A stretch of DNA of 64,000 bases from Chloroflexota bacterium (GCA_021325635.1 JAJPGV010000041.1:62001-126000); one strand, 5' to 3'. Shown: positions 27,476-37,549, counted from the stretch's first letter. The notes: generated from the letters alone by a model not told the origin. Numbers and translations are program-made.

Positions 27476-28774
27476 TCAGGACCGGCCCGTTCCCTGATAA
27501 GTGAAGCCCATCTCGCGCAGCGTGGTCCCATCGTAGATGTTGCGTCCGTCCACGATGACCGGCTGGCGCATGACGGCCTTGACCCGTTCCATGTCCAGCT
27601 GCTTGAACTCATTCCATTCGGTGACGATCATGAGTGCGTCGCAGCCACGGGCGACGTCGTAAGCGTCGTGGCAGTAGGTCAGGTTGGGCAGCAGGCCGCG
27701 AGCGACTTCCATGGCGACCGGGTCGTACGCGCGCACGTGGGCTCCCTCGGCCAGCAGCATGTTCGCTATGTCCACCGCCGCGGCTTCGCGCATATCGTCG
27801 GTGTTCGGCTTGAAGGCCAGGCCCAGCAGACCGACGTGCTTGCCCTCGAGACGTCCCAATTGATTCCGAACCTTGTCCACCGCTCGCTTGCGCTGGTCGC
27901 TATTGATATCGGTGACCGCCTGCAGCATCTGCGGATGGCAGCCCTGGGTCGAAGCCATGTGCATCAGCGCCTTGACGTCCTTAGGGAAGCAGCTGCCGCC
28001 GTAGCCCAGCCCGGCCTCCAAGAAGGAGCTGCCAATACGCTTGTCGTAGCCCATGCCGATGGCCACCTGCTTGACGTCGGCGCCAAGGGCTTCGCAGACC
28101 TCGGCGATCTCGTTGATGAACGAGATCCGGGTCGCCAGCATGGCGTTCGAGGCGTATTTGATCATCTCGGCGGTGGCCAGGTCGGTGATGATGATTGGAC
28201 AGCGCAGCGACAGGTACAGGCCGGCCACGGTCTCGGCCGCGGTCCGATTCGTGGAACCCAGGACCACGCGATCGGGGTTCAAGCAGTCCGCGACGGCGCT
28301 CCCCTCTCGCAGGAACTCAGGGTTGCTCACGACAGAGAACCGGGCGTCGGTCTTGCGCTCGGCCAGCACGATGCTGGCGACGAGGTCCCCGGTGCCGATC
28401 GGCACGGTGCTCTTGTTCACGATGATGAGGTCGTGGTCCAAGTGCCGGCCGATCGACTTGGCGGCGGACTCGACGAAGCGCAGATCGGCGCCTCCGTTGT
28501 CGCCGGAAGAGGGCGTGTTCACGGCGATGAAGACGAACTCGGCCGCCGCCATGCCTTCGGCGTACGACGTGGTGAAGCGCAGGCGGCCCATATTGAAGTT
28601 GCGCTGCACGAGGTCGGCCAGGCCGGGCTCATAAATAGGCAGCTTCCCGGAATTGAGCAGAGCGATCTTGGCTTCGTCGACATCCAGGCACGTTACCTGG
28701 TTGCCCAGCTCGGCGAAGCAGGTTCCCGTCACCAGGCCAACGTAGCCGGTGCCAACCACACAGATGGAGCGCAT
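27476..28774 (-). CDS. UDP-glucose/GDP-mannose 6-dehydrogenase
   Basis: Two-step NAD-dependent oxidation of a sugar nucleotide to a uronate, for capsule or envelope polysaccharide. The N-terminal Rossmann motif [19 protein letters not shown], the catalytic Lys in the [14 protein letters not shown] region ([15 protein letters not shown]) and the nucleophile Cys262 in [14 protein letters not shown] are present; the C-terminal domain has [16 protein letters not shown]. The 432 residues are normal. UDP-glucose is the most common substrate, but the sequence alone does not exclude GDP-mannose. It starts two bases after the FecR-domain gene. Confidence 0.94.
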   Translation of the reverse strand: MRSICVVGTGYVGLVTGTCFAELGNQVTCLDVDEAKIALLNSGKLPIYEPGLADLVQRNFNMGRLRFTTSYAEGMAAAEFVFIAVNTPSSGDNGGADLRFVESAAKSIGRHLDHDLIIVNKSTVPIGTGDLVASIVLAERKTDARFSVVSNPEFLREGSAVADCLNPDRVVLGSTNRTAAETVAGLYLSLRCPIIITDLATAEMIKYASNAMLATRISFINEIAEVCEALGADVKQVAIGMGYDKRIGSSFLEAGLGYGGSCFPKDVKALMHMASTQGCHPQMLQAVTDINSDQRKRAVDKVRNQLGRLEGKHVGLLGLAFKPNTDDMREAAAVDIANMLLAEGAHVRAYDPVAMEVARGLLPNLTYCHDAYDVARGCDALMIVTEWNEFKQLDMERVKAVMRQPVIVDGRNIYDGTTLREMGFTYQGTGRS

Positions 28775-28776
28775 GG

Positions 28777-30060
28777 CTACTCGACCACCAGCGACACTCG
28801 CTGGATCTCACTGTCGTAGTCGTGGCCCGAAGCCACTACCTCAACGGTCTGAATCATCTGCGGCCGCGGCAAGATCTGCTGCAGCTGGAGTCCCTGCTCG
28901 CCGATGAAGTCGTTCCACTCGCCGGCCTTGACCTGCTGTCCGTTGGTCACCGGCAGCGCAGCATCGTTGTGAACGTAGAAGCCTCGAACCCACAGCTGCG
29001 AAGCTCCGGTTTCATCCAGGTAATGGACGCGCACCATCAACGGGTACTCACTCCCTTGGTCTCCTCCTCCGGAAACGTTTTGTGAAAAGACCTTGAAGCG
29101 CAGGTCCAGGCGCACGATGTTGTAGTCGGTCACGTCCTGGTTGACGGTCTGGGTGATGCCCTGCTCGGCGTGATAAATGGCCTCGGAACGGGTGAAGCGG
29201 ACCACCGGGAAGCTGTCATCCGAGGTGAGGCGTGTCCTGCCCGCCACGTCGCGAGCTTCAGGTGGCGGCGTGACGAAGTCCCATTTGGTGGGATTGCCGG
29301 CGCTGTCGGTTTGAGTAAAGGTGGGATTTTCGATCAAGTCTTCGGCTGCGAGGATGGCCGGCTCTGGTGGGCGGGGAGGGCGAACCTGGGTGCGTTCCCC
29401 ACCGTACACAGCCACTTCCTGTCCGGCTGCCGAGACGCGGGCGCTGCCGCGGGTGGCTACGACTTCGAAAGTCTGGTTGGGGGTCACCTTGACGATGAAG
29501 CTGCCCTCATCCAGCGCTGCCCGAGCCGACCCGTTGGCCACCGCGAACGACAGCGCGGAGACGGGATTGAGGTGGGCTACACCGAAGAGCGCCCGGCCGG
29601 AGCTTTCCCGCAGCGACAGTGTGTTTCGAGGCGTGGCATTCAGCGGCTTGCCGAAGCGGTTCGAGCGTGCCAGATCCAGCGTGATCTGCGTCAAGGGATA
29701 CAGCGTGACGGTGCTTTGATCGAAGAGCGTCAAGAAAGCGCGGCTGTTCTCGCGGGTGCGAATGGTGGTGCCCTCGGCCAGCTGCTGTCCGTTTCCGGCC
29801 AGGATCCACTGATTGCTGCCAGGCAGCAGGATCTCGGCGCTGCCCGAGATGTTGTCGATCTTGGCGCCGTGGCTGTCGGTCAGCGACGGAAGAAACCGGG
29901 TGCACACGAACAGCACGAAGTAGATGAACGCCAGCAGCAGGGCGAAGCCGGTCAGCATCATCATGCCGGTGGCCAGCGCCAGGACTCGGTAGTCCTCCGC
30001 CGGGACGGCGATTAGTGGCGAATCTGGAACCGGTCGAATTCGCCGGTACTCGTTTGCCAT
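28777..30060 (-). CDS. Membrane-anchored FecR-domain protein
   Basis: A cytoplasmic N terminus (about 28 residues) leads into one membrane helix ([24 protein letters not shown]), so the rest is outside the cell. Residues about 66-215 form a FecR-like beta domain ([51 protein letters not shown]). A second beta-rich, carbohydrate-binding-like domain (about 235-427) ends the protein. Unlike classical FecR it has no obvious sigma factor partner nearby. It lies in an operon with UDP-glucose dehydrogenase, so an envelope polysaccharide role is inferred. Its start overlaps acyP by 49 bases. Confidence 0.75.
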   Translation of the reverse strand: MANEYRRIRPVPDSPLIAVPAEDYRVLALATGMMMLTGFALLLAFIYFVLFVCTRFLPSLTDSHGAKIDNISGSAEILLPGSNQWILAGNGQQLAEGTTIRTRENSRAFLTLFDQSTVTLYPLTQITLDLARSNRFGKPLNATPRNTLSLRESSGRALFGVAHLNPVSALSFAVANGSARAALDEGSFIVKVTPNQTFEVVATRGSARVSAAGQEVAVYGGERTQVRPPRPPEPAILAAEDLIENPTFTQTDSAGNPTKWDFVTPPPEARDVAGRTRLTSDDSFPVVRFTRSEAIYHAEQGITQTVNQDVTDYNIVRLDLRFKVFSQNVSGGGDQGSEYPLMVRVHYLDETGASQLWVRGFYVHNDAALPVTNGQQVKAGEWNDFIGEQGLQLQQILPRPQMIQTVEVVASGHDYDSEIQRVSLVVE

Positions 30061-30317
30061 CCGCTGTCTACGTGGCTGACGTATGCGCCCGCTGGACCTC
30101 GCCGCAGGTGGGCGAGGAGTTGATCCACGGCCGGCCGTGGTCCTTCGGCAACCACCTCGACCTCGGTGCCGGACAGATCATTGCGAACGTAACCCGTGCA
30201 CCCGAGCAGCTGCGCCTGCTGCCGGACGAACCATCGAAAGCCGACGCCCTGCACCCTCCCGTGTACATTGGCGCGCAGCCTGACCGGCCCTGATGCGGGT
30301 TGGCTGGGGTTTGACAC
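30012..30317 (-). CDS. acyP: Acylphosphatase
   Basis: Hydrolyses acyl phosphates in the cytoplasm. The signature HGRVQGVGFRWFV includes the phosphate-binding Arg28, and the catalytic Asn46 lies in GYVRNDLSGTEVEV. The 101-residue length is standard. The gene overlaps the next one by 49 bases in another frame, an unusually long overlap that implies coupled expression. It follows the His-tailed protein gene after 33 bases. Confidence 0.94.
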   Translation of the reverse strand: MSNPSQPASGPVRLRANVHGRVQGVGFRWFVRQQAQLLGCTGYVRNDLSGTEVEVVAEGPRPAVDQLLAHLRRGPAGAYVSHVDSGWQTSTGEFDRFQIRH

Positions 30318-30350
30318 TAGGCAGCTGCCATTGCCGGCACGACACGCGCG

Positions 30351-31511
30351 TCACGTGGGAAGGATGATGCCCGAGTCCGTGCGCGCCGGCGCATGCGCAT
30401 GTTCATGGCCGTGCTCGTGTGGATGCTCGTGCTCATGTCCCTCGACGTCCTGATTGGTCGCGGCCTGGATGCTCTTGAGGACGAGCTCGCGCAGGAAGGG
30501 CTGCTCGTGCGGCGGCAGCTCGTCCACGCTGAGCGCAGCGCGCAGACTGAGCTCGGCAGCCTCACGCTGATTGTGCTGCAGCAGGTAGTGAGCTGTTTCC
30601 TGCAGCCGCTCCTTCGCCCGCCCCAGCTCGTCGCCCTGGAAGATGCTGTCGGTGGCTTCGTCGACGATGGTCTGTTCACGCCCCTTGAGCGCATCGGAGC
30701 TGAGGACGAGCGGACCTCCGCGCGCGGTGTCGAGCCTGGCGACGTGCTCTTTGAGTGCCTCTTCTTCGTAGAGCCAGGCTTCGAACTCGGAGTGCGCAAG
30801 CTCGCGTGTCTTGTCGAGGGGGATAGCTTTGCGTACCTCATCCACGTCGAGCTCCACGAGGATCGGGGGCTCCAGCGGCGGATCCGGCGCTTCGGCCCCG
30901 AAGCTCTTCCACATGGCGAAGTCCTGGGGCACGGCGGTCTTGGAGCTTTCGTTGAGACGCACGCAGCGATGCACGATCTGGTTGGCGTACTCGGGCGCCA
31001 CCGTCACGAAATCGATGTAGTCATACTGGCGGCTGAAATTTTCGAGCCGCGCGTAGAATGCCTTCTTCGTCGTGGTCGTCAGCTCTATGTCCAGCAACCC
31101 GTCGGTATCATTGGCGATTGCCCGAAGACTTATCAATCCAGTAAACGGTTTCTCGGCCAGGATTGAGACGGCGCGGGTGCCACGCGGGTCGTATGAAGAC
31201 ACGCGAGCGTCCAAGAGCTTGATGTTCGGTGCCGGTCGAGGAGCGGCTGCCGAGGGCTGCTCGGCCGAGGGCCGGGTGGCATGGATGCCCTGGGTTTGCA
31301 GCCGGAACAGGGCCCTCCGAGCTGCTTTGGCTGCCTGTTTCGGCTCCTGGATACTCGCTAGTACGTCGGCTGCCTCTGTGGAGCGCTGGGCTCCCAGGGC
31401 TTCGATCGCGGCGAGGAGCTCATCGGGCAAGAGGGTGTTTGGCGCTGTGCCGGCCAGCAGCTTCCGGGCCGCCCCTTCAGCAGCGGCGTTGACCCCGGAT
31501 TCCTTCGGCAT
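30351..31511 (-). CDS. Unknown protein with His-rich C-terminal tail
   Basis: A 386-residue soluble protein, not recognised. The N terminus (about 1-60) is helical; a Pro/Ala-rich linker (SAEQPSAAAPRPAPN) leads to a beta/alpha domain with SYDPRGTRAVSILAEKPFTG and a TTTTKKAFYARLENFSR segment, then a charged helical region (about 230-340), possibly TPR-like near LGRAKERLQETAHYLLQHNQREAAEL. The tail has alternating His/Glu (HEHEHPHEHGHEHAHA), which looks like a metal store or metal-chaperone tail. The start is set at ATG 31511 (MPKESGVNAA), 31 bases from the divergent uppP. Confidence 0.7.
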   Translation of the reverse strand: MPKESGVNAAAEGAARKLLAGTAPNTLLPDELLAAIEALGAQRSTEAADVLASIQEPKQAAKAARRALFRLQTQGIHATRPSAEQPSAAAPRPAPNIKLLDARVSSYDPRGTRAVSILAEKPFTGLISLRAIANDTDGLLDIELTTTTKKAFYARLENFSRQYDYIDFVTVAPEYANQIVHRCVRLNESSKTAVPQDFAMWKSFGAEAPDPPLEPPILVELDVDEVRKAIPLDKTRELAHSEFEAWLYEEEALKEHVARLDTARGGPLVLSSDALKGREQTIVDEATDSIFQGDELGRAKERLQETAHYLLQHNQREAAELSLRAALSVDELPPHEQPFLRELVLKSIQAATNQDVEGHEHEHPHEHGHEHAHAPARTDSGIILPT

Positions 31512-31542
31512 TTCGGGCCTGATGTTAGCATTTGGCCGCTGA

Positions 31543-32415
31543 ATGTCGGTTGTCCAGGCCCTGTGGCTGGCGGTGCTGCAGGGAGTATCTGAGCTCTTTC
31601 CGATCAGCTCCATCGGCCACACGGTGCTCATTCCCCGGCTCATTGGCTGGGACCTCGATCAGCAGAGCCCGACGTTTCTGCCGTTCCTCGTTGCGCTTCA
31701 CCTGGGCACTGCCAGCGCGCTGCTGTGCTTCTTCTGGCGTGACTGGCTGGCGATTGTGGTGGCGCTGATTCGGAGTGTTGCCCGGGGCAAGCTCAGCACC
31801 GATCCGGATGAGCGGCTGGGCTGGCTGCTGGTGTTCGGGACGATTCCCACCGCGCTGCTGGGGTTCTTCCTCGAAAGCCGGTTGAAAGCGCTCTTCGCGG
31901 CGCCCCTGGCAGCCTCGGTCTTCTTGATTTGCAACGGCTTCATCATGTTTGCCGGCGAGCGGCTGCGCCGGCGGCAGCCGGCCGCGGCAGGACAGCCAAG
32001 AGCGGGCCGAGACGAGGGTCTGGGCCTGGAGTCACTCACCTGGCGAGGGGCGGTGCTGATTGGGTTGGCGCAGTCGGCGGCGCTGCTGCCGGGCATTTCG
32101 CGCAGCGGCAGCACCATCGTGGCAGGCTTGCTGCTCAAGCTGCGGCACGAGCCGGCGGCGCGGTTCTCGTTCCTGCTGGCCACGCCGGTCATCCTAGCGG
32201 CCGGCCTGCTCGAAGTGCCGTCGTTTCTCACACCCGAAGGGCGGCCCCTGCTGGGGCTGGCCATCGTAGGAGGCCTCCTGGCGGGCGTTACCGCGTTCCT
32301 CAGCGTCAAGTTCCTCATGCGCTACTTTCAGATCGGCCGGCTGGACCCTTTCGCCTACTACTGCTGGGCCTTCGGCGCACTCTCGTTAATCGTCCTGACC
32401 GTGGCACGGCGCTGA
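31543..32415 (+). CDS. uppP: Undecaprenyl-diphosphatase
   Basis: Integral membrane phosphatase recycling undecaprenyl diphosphate to the monophosphate for peptidoglycan and other cell-wall polymers. The motifs QGVSELFPISSIGHTV (catalytic Glu, Ser and His) and LLPGISRSGSTIVAG (Arg) are intact. About eight hydrophobic segments are seen over 290 residues, the normal size. The start lies 31 bases from the divergent His-tail gene and lacks a clear ribosome site. Confidence 0.95.
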   Translation: MSVVQALWLAVLQGVSELFPISSIGHTVLIPRLIGWDLDQQSPTFLPFLVALHLGTASALLCFFWRDWLAIVVALIRSVARGKLSTDPDERLGWLLVFGTIPTALLGFFLESRLKALFAAPLAASVFLICNGFIMFAGERLRRRQPAAAGQPRAGRDEGLGLESLTWRGAVLIGLAQSAALLPGISRSGSTIVAGLLLKLRHEPAARFSFLLATPVILAAGLLEVPSFLTPEGRPLLGLAIVGGLLAGVTAFLSVKFLMRYFQIGRLDPFAYYCWAFGALSLIVLTVARR

Positions 32416-32446
32416 GCGCCAGACTGATATCCGAAGGAGCATCTTG

Positions 32447-32644
32447 ATGACGCGTGCATTTGTCCCGGCGCTGCTGGCCGTGCTGTTCGTGCTGGCCGCG
32501 GTCTTCTATCTAATCCCGGGGGTGACCCACGCACTGGTGAGCGACAGCCCAACGGCAATCCACGTCAAACACGCGATCCTGTTTGCCGGGCTGGCGGTGC
32601 TGAGCCTGGTATGGGCACGCTTCGCCGCCAACGCTACGCGCTAG
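32447..32644 (+). CDS. Small two-helix membrane protein
   Basis: A 65-residue protein with two predicted membrane helices (about 4-25 and 42-58) joined by an outward or inward loop (LVSDSPTAIHVKHA). The ATG at 32447 has AAGGAG eight bases upstream; the preceding ATG (32444) adds one residue. It follows uppP by 31 bases and is likely in the same transcript. No family was recognised. Its last 11 bases overlap the convergent flippase-like gene. Confidence 0.65.
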   Translation: MTRAFVPALLAVLFVLAAVFYLIPGVTHALVSDSPTAIHVKHAILFAGLAVLSLVWARFAANATR

Positions 32645-33623
32645 AGGGCTCCGGAAGGGGCTCGTCGGACGGGCGCTCGTGTTTCGTCAGATGGAGCGCT
32701 TCGCGGCGAAACACCAGCATGGCTACCCCTGCCAGCAGCTCGGTGAAGAGCAGGGAGGCGAAGCGGCTGATCAGCATGATGGTCAAGCCCTGTGACAGCG
32801 GCACACCGTAGGCGAGAAAGATGCCGACCCCGCCGCCTTCGCTGAGGCCCAGGTCCGACGGCAGCGGAATGATGATGATCAGCGCCAGCACGAAGCAGTA
32901 GATGGCGGCGGCCTGCAGCGGGCCGATGTTGGGCAGGCCGTAGGCCTGGACCACCACGTAGAACGCCGCCACCGTGAAGGCCATGTAGGCGGCGGTCAAC
33001 AGCCCTGCACGCAGGATCACGCCAGGGACCATTAGGCCTTCGATGCCCTCTAGGAAGTCGCTCAGGCGGTCGGCTATCCACTTCGCGGCACGCTGCTCCG
33101 GCGAATGGCGTTGGAGCCATTCGACGACAGGGCGCCTGCTCACCAGCACCAGGAAGGCCACGTAGCCCGCGAGGACCACCACGATGGCCGGCCGTGCCCA
33201 GCTCCAGCCCGGCACGCCGACGATGCCGACCACCAGCAAGGCGATGGCGCCTTCGAGCAGCTGCATGCCCAGCGTTGCTGCCAGCGAAGTGGCGAAGCTG
33301 GTTCCCTCCGCCTGCTGCAGCAGGTAATTCTGAAAGTAGATCCCGGCCGGGAGGATCTGGCTGGCATCTCCGCCCAATAGGGCCAGCAGGCTGTGCCGCC
33401 ACAGCGGCGAAAAGCGCAGCGCGTGCAGCAGGTAATGCCATTCGATGACGCGAATCGCCTCGCGAGCGGCAATGAAGCCGAGCAGGACAGGGATCAGCAC
33501 CGGCGGGAAGCGCTGGAAGGCAAGGGCAACCTGGCGAAGGTCGGACAAGCTCAGCAGCAGCGAAAGCACGATCGCGCCCAGGACCAAGCCGACAATGGCT
33601 CGTGGATTGAGCAGGCGCCGCAT
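32634..33623 (-). CDS. Lysylphosphatidylglycerol-synthase-type transmembrane protein (flippase-like)
   Basis: A 329-residue polytopic membrane protein. The order of segments, including FQRFPPVLIPVLLGFIAAREAIRV, the GDASQILPAGIYFQ motif, and the C-terminal LPSDLGLSEGGGVGIFLAYGVP and ISRFASLLFTELLAGVA helices, matches the LPG_synthase_TM / UPF0104 group, which includes lipid flippases and MprF membrane parts. No soluble transferase domain follows. ATG 33623 starts just before the first helix; a start at 33701 would add 26 hydrophilic residues. Lipid substrate unknown. Confidence 0.8.
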   Translation of the reverse strand: MRRLLNPRAIVGLVLGAIVLSLLLSLSDLRQVALAFQRFPPVLIPVLLGFIAAREAIRVIEWHYLLHALRFSPLWRHSLLALLGGDASQILPAGIYFQNYLLQQAEGTSFATSLAATLGMQLLEGAIALLVVGIVGVPGWSWARPAIVVVLAGYVAFLVLVSRRPVVEWLQRHSPEQRAAKWIADRLSDFLEGIEGLMVPGVILRAGLLTAAYMAFTVAAFYVVVQAYGLPNIGPLQAAAIYCFVLALIIIIPLPSDLGLSEGGGVGIFLAYGVPLSQGLTIMLISRFASLLFTELLAGVAMLVFRREALHLTKHERPSDEPLPEPSSA

Positions 33624-33771
33624 GAAAGACCCTACGCGGACCACGCTTGCCGCATGTGTGGACTGTAGCAATGAACAGACCTTTTGGGGTCGCTTCAACA
33701 TGGCGCCGGGACAAAGCTTCGGCTAAACATTTGGTCTACCAGACGATCACCGCAGCGCTACCATATGGGCG

Positions 33772-36700
33772 TTGGCCGCCCACTCACTGAACGACTTCGC
33801 CCACCTGCACGTTCATACCGAGTACTCCTTGTTGGACGGCCTGACCAAGATCGACTCGCTGCTCGATCGGGTGAAAGAGATGGGCATGTCGTCCATCGCC
33901 ATCACCGACCACGGCAACATGCACGGGGCGATCGACTTCTACAAGGCAGCCAAGGCCAAGGGCGTCCAGCCGATCATCGGCGCGGAGCTGTACATAGCCG
34001 AGCGCAGTCTGCGGGACAAGGACATTTCCAAGGACCGCGAGAACTACCACCTCACGGTCCTGGCCAAGGACCTGTCCGGCTATCGCAACCTGATGAAGCT
34101 GCTGAGCGCCGCCTGGCTGGACGGTTACTACTACAAGCCGCGCGTGGATCACGACCTCCTGCGCCAGCACAGCGAGGGATTGATCGCCCTGTCCGGCTGC
34201 TGCGGCTCGGAGATCTCCCAAGCCATCCTGAAGCACAATCCCGACAAGGCGCTGCGGCTGGCGGAGGAATATCGGGACATTTTCGGCGCCGAGAACTGGT
34301 ATTTCGAGGTCCAGGGACACGACACCCCGGAGCAGAAGCTGGTCAACGAAGCCTTGGTCGAGATGTCGGCCAAGCTCAACGTGCCGTTGGTGGCCACCAA
34401 CGACTCGCACTACACCAATTCCGACGACTACAAGCCCCACGACGTGCTGCTGTGCATCCAGGTTGGCAAGGACTACACGGATCCGAACCGCTTCCGCTTC
34501 AACGGTGAGCACTTCTACGTTCGCTCGCCTCAGGAGATGGCGGTGCTCTTTCCCGATCTCCCGCAGGCATGTGAGAACACGCTGGCCATCGCCGAGCGCT
34601 GCCACGTGGACATACCGGTTGGCACCTGGATCCTGCCGCATTATGAGCCGCCGGATGGCTCGGCTCCGGAGGAGTACATCCGCAGGATGTGCTACACCAG
34701 CGCCGAGCAGAAGTACCGCCCCGTAACCGAAGCGATCCGGCAGCGCATCGACTACGAGCTCGACGTGATCGTCGAGAAGGGCTACTCGACCTACATGCTC
34801 ATCGTGGCCGACTACGTCAACTGGGCCAAAGAGCATGGGATCGCCGTGGGCCCAGGCCGGGGATCCGCGGCCGGAAGCCTGGTGTCCTACCTGCTGAACG
34901 TCACCGGCTTGGACCCGCTGTTCTACAAGCTGCCGTTCGAGCGCTTCCTCAACAAGGAACGTCCCAGCGGGCCGGACATCGACATGGACTTCTCCGATAA
35001 GCGCCGAGACGAGGTGCTGAGCTACGTCGTTCGGAAGTACGGCGAGGATCGAGTCGCCCGCATCTGCACGTTTGGAACGATGGGCGCGCGCGCGGCCATC
35101 CGGGACGTTGGACGGGTGCTGGCTATGCCGTACGGCGACGTGGACCGGCTGTGCAAGCTCATCCCGCCCGACAAGCCCACGCAGGCCACCACTATTGCCA
35201 TGGCGCTGGACCAGGTTCCGGATCTGCGGACGCTGTACGACACCACGCCGTACGTGAAAGAGGTCATCGATCTGGCGCAGAGCCTGGAAGGCACGGTGCG
35301 GCACGTGTCGACGCACGCCTGCGGCGTGGTGATAGCGGATAGGCCGTTGGTGGACTACCTGCCGCTGATGCGTGAGACCAAGCAGGTCGATCACGACGAA
35401 GCGGCATCCTGCGGGGTGAGCCTGCTCACCCAGTACGAGTTCAACGCGGTCGAGAAGATCGGCCTCCTGAAGATGGACTTCCTGGGCTTGATCAACCTGT
35501 CGATGATCGAGAACACGGTGCAGTTCGTCAAAGACAGTCGCGGCATCGACGTTGACGTTCAGAACCTGCCGCTGGATGACAAGCCAACCTACGACCTGCT
35601 CTCCAGCGGTGAGACCACCGGCATCTTCCAGCTCGAGTCCGCGGGCATGCGGCGCTACATTCAGCAGCTCAAGCCGACGACGATCTTCGACATCGCGGCC
35701 ATGGTGGCGCTGTACCGTCCGGGCCCGATGAACACCATCCCCATGTTCATCGAGCGCAAGCACGATCCCGCCAAGGTCACCTATCTCGACCCGCGCCTGG
35801 AGCCCATCCTGTCCGAGTCCTACGGGGTCGTGACGTACCAGGATGACGTGCTGCTGATCGCGGTGCAGATGGCGGGCTTCTCCTGGGCCGAAGCGGATGC
35901 GCTGCGCAAGGCCATGGGCAAGAAGATCGCCGCGGAGATGGAGCAGCAGCGTGAGAAGCTGGTGTCCGGCCTCATCGCCAACGGCGAAGGGCTCGGCATG
36001 ACCGAAGACAAGGCGCAGCAGCTGTGGACGCTCATTGAGCCCTTCGCAGGGTACGGCTTCAACAAGGCGCACGCTGCCAGCTATGGTCTCGTGGCCTACC
36101 AGACGGCATATCTCAAAGCCAACTATCCGGTCGAGTACATGACGGCGGTGCTCACCGCTCAGCAGGGCAACTCGGATAAGGTTGCCGCGGCCGTGGCCGA
36201 ATGCCGGCGCATGAACATCGAGGTGCTGCCGCCCGACGTGAACGAATCCGGGCTCGACTTCACCATCGTCAGGCGCGAGGACCAGGCAGGCGAGGAGGCG
36301 GCTGAGGCTTCCGATGCGCCATCCCCGGCGCTGGCCATCCGTTTTGGCCTGGCCGCGGTGAAAAACGTCGGTCGGGGAGCGGCCCAGGCCATCATCGTGG
36401 CTCGCGAGGCCAAGGGCTCCTTCAGCTCCCTGGACGACTTCTGCCAGAAGGTCGACTTCAGGGACATCAACCGCAAGGTGATCGAATCGCTGATCAAGTG
36501 TGGGGCGTTCGATCTGTGCGATGACCTGGGCGGGCGGCAGGCGATGCTGGACGAGCTGGAGCGCGTGATGTCGGCGGCGCAGGCGGCCCAGCGGGCGGCC
36601 GAAGTCGGCCAGGTCACGATGTTCGAGCTGATGCTGGCGGGTGGCAGTGGCAGCGACGTGATCGGCGAGGAGTCGCCTGCCGTGGCAGCATCGACGACCG

Positions 36701-37413
36701 CGTGGGGAATCGCCCGGCGCGCGGCCGACGACACGCCGCAGCGCCTCAAGCTGGCCTGGGAGAAGGAGCACCTGGGCCTGTATCTGAGCGATCACCCGCT
36801 GATGCCACTGGAGGACATCCTGGCGGCCGTTCGGACCTGCCGTATCGCCGAGATCGAAACCGAGCACGCGGGCAAGACCATCACCATCGGCGGCATCATC
36901 AGCGCGCAGCGGCGCATCGCCACCCGTCAGGGCAAGATGATGCTGGCAGCCACGGTCGAAGACTTGACGGGCTCGCTGGAGGTGATCGTCTTTCCCCGTG
37001 TCTACGACGAAACCGGCTCGCACTGGGTCGACGAGACGCCGGTGGTGGTGCGCGGCAAGGTGGACTTCCGCGACGACGTGGCCCAGATCCTGTGCGAGAG
37101 CGTCCAGCCGCTCGAGGACATGGTGCAGCGACAGTCGCGGGTGCGGCTGCGTATCAACGTGCCGCGCACGAACGATCTTCAGGCGGACATGCAGTGCCTG
37201 GAGCGGGCTATCAACGCGCTGCATCGGTATGCAGGCAACGACCGCTTCGATCTGCTGATCGAAGGTGGATTGCGTATCGAGAACCACGCCGGGGCGACGA
37301 CCTGGTGGAACCCTAGGCTCGAAGCGGAGCTGCGGTCTCTGCTCGGTCCCAGCCGCGTTCAAATCATCCCGGACGAGGAAGGAAGCTCCTACGAGGCAGC
37401 CCTAGCCGGCTAG
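33772..37413 (+). CDS. dnaE: DNA polymerase III alpha subunit
   Basis: Replicative polymerase of 1213 residues. The N-terminal PHP domain keeps its metal ligands (HLHVHTEYSLLDG, ITDHGNMHG, NDSHYTN). The palm shows GPDIDMDFSD with Asp404 and Asp406. HACGVVI and YRPGPM mark the central region. A helix-hairpin-helix (KNVGRGAAQAII) and an OB-fold (ITIGGIISAQRRIATRQ, VEVIVFP-type strand) follow. The start is TTG, as an ATG seven bases upstream is out of frame. The intact PHP ligands suggest a potential proofreading or phosphatase function. It is monocistronic, divergent from the flippase-like gene. Confidence 0.97.
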   Translation: MAAHSLNDFAHLHVHTEYSLLDGLTKIDSLLDRVKEMGMSSIAITDHGNMHGAIDFYKAAKAKGVQPIIGAELYIAERSLRDKDISKDRENYHLTVLAKDLSGYRNLMKLLSAAWLDGYYYKPRVDHDLLRQHSEGLIALSGCCGSEISQAILKHNPDKALRLAEEYRDIFGAENWYFEVQGHDTPEQKLVNEALVEMSAKLNVPLVATNDSHYTNSDDYKPHDVLLCIQVGKDYTDPNRFRFNGEHFYVRSPQEMAVLFPDLPQACENTLAIAERCHVDIPVGTWILPHYEPPDGSAPEEYIRRMCYTSAEQKYRPVTEAIRQRIDYELDVIVEKGYSTYMLIVADYVNWAKEHGIAVGPGRGSAAGSLVSYLLNVTGLDPLFYKLPFERFLNKERPSGPDIDMDFSDKRRDEVLSYVVRKYGEDRVARICTFGTMGARAAIRDVGRVLAMPYGDVDRLCKLIPPDKPTQATTIAMALDQVPDLRTLYDTTPYVKEVIDLAQSLEGTVRHVSTHACGVVIADRPLVDYLPLMRETKQVDHDEAASCGVSLLTQYEFNAVEKIGLLKMDFLGLINLSMIENTVQFVKDSRGIDVDVQNLPLDDKPTYDLLSSGETTGIFQLESAGMRRYIQQLKPTTIFDIAAMVALYRPGPMNTIPMFIERKHDPAKVTYLDPRLEPILSESYGVVTYQDDVLLIAVQMAGFSWAEADALRKAMGKKIAAEMEQQREKLVSGLIANGEGLGMTEDKAQQLWTLIEPFAGYGFNKAHAASYGLVAYQTAYLKANYPVEYMTAVLTAQQGNSDKVAAAVAECRRMNIEVLPPDVNESGLDFTIVRREDQAGEEAAEASDAPSPALAIRFGLAAVKNVGRGAAQAIIVAREAKGSFSSLDDFCQKVDFRDINRKVIESLIKCGAFDLCDDLGGRQAMLDELERVMSAAQAAQRAAEVGQVTMFELMLAGGSGSDVIGEESPAVAASTTAWGIARRAADDTPQRLKLAWEKEHLGLYLSDHPLMPLEDILAAVRTCRIAEIETEHAGKTITIGGIISAQRRIATRQGKMMLAATVEDLTGSLEVIVFPRVYDETGSHWVDETPVVVRGKVDFRDDVAQILCESVQPLEDMVQRQSRVRLRINVPRTNDLQADMQCLERAINALHRYAGNDRFDLLIEGGLRIENHAGATTWWNPRLEAELRSLLGPSRVQIIPDEEGSSYEAALAG

Positions 37414-37460
37414 GAAGGCGGGGCTTTGCGGCTCCGGCTGGGGTTGCGCGCCGCCGGACG

Positions 37461-37501
37461 AAGGGCAACGGGACGGGCGTGCGGGGTGGGGAATTGCCCT
37501 T
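37461..37501. terminator. Inverted repeat between convergent dnaE and ruvB
   Basis: AAGGGCAA (37461-37468) and TTGCCCTT (37494-37501) form a perfect eight-base stem around a 25-base G-rich loop in the 136-base gap between the two convergent genes. It could end transcription from both sides. Confidence 0.4.
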
Positions 37502-37549
37502 GGCGTTAGGCCGAAGCCAGGCTGACGGCGAACGGCATGGACGAGGCGC

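Noticed and set aside
27404-28819. A 471-codon frame antisense to the UDP-glucose dehydrogenase gene
   Set aside because: Shadow of a gene with all catalytic motifs.
33765-33771. ATG at 33765 as the dnaE start
   Set aside because: Seven bases before the TTG and out of frame with the polymerase; it reads into a shadow frame.
33784-37362. A 1192-codon open frame antisense to dnaE
   Set aside because: It mirrors dnaE codon structure in high-G+C DNA, contains no recognisable domain and has His/Val/Leu/Arg-rich composition typical of antisense frames.
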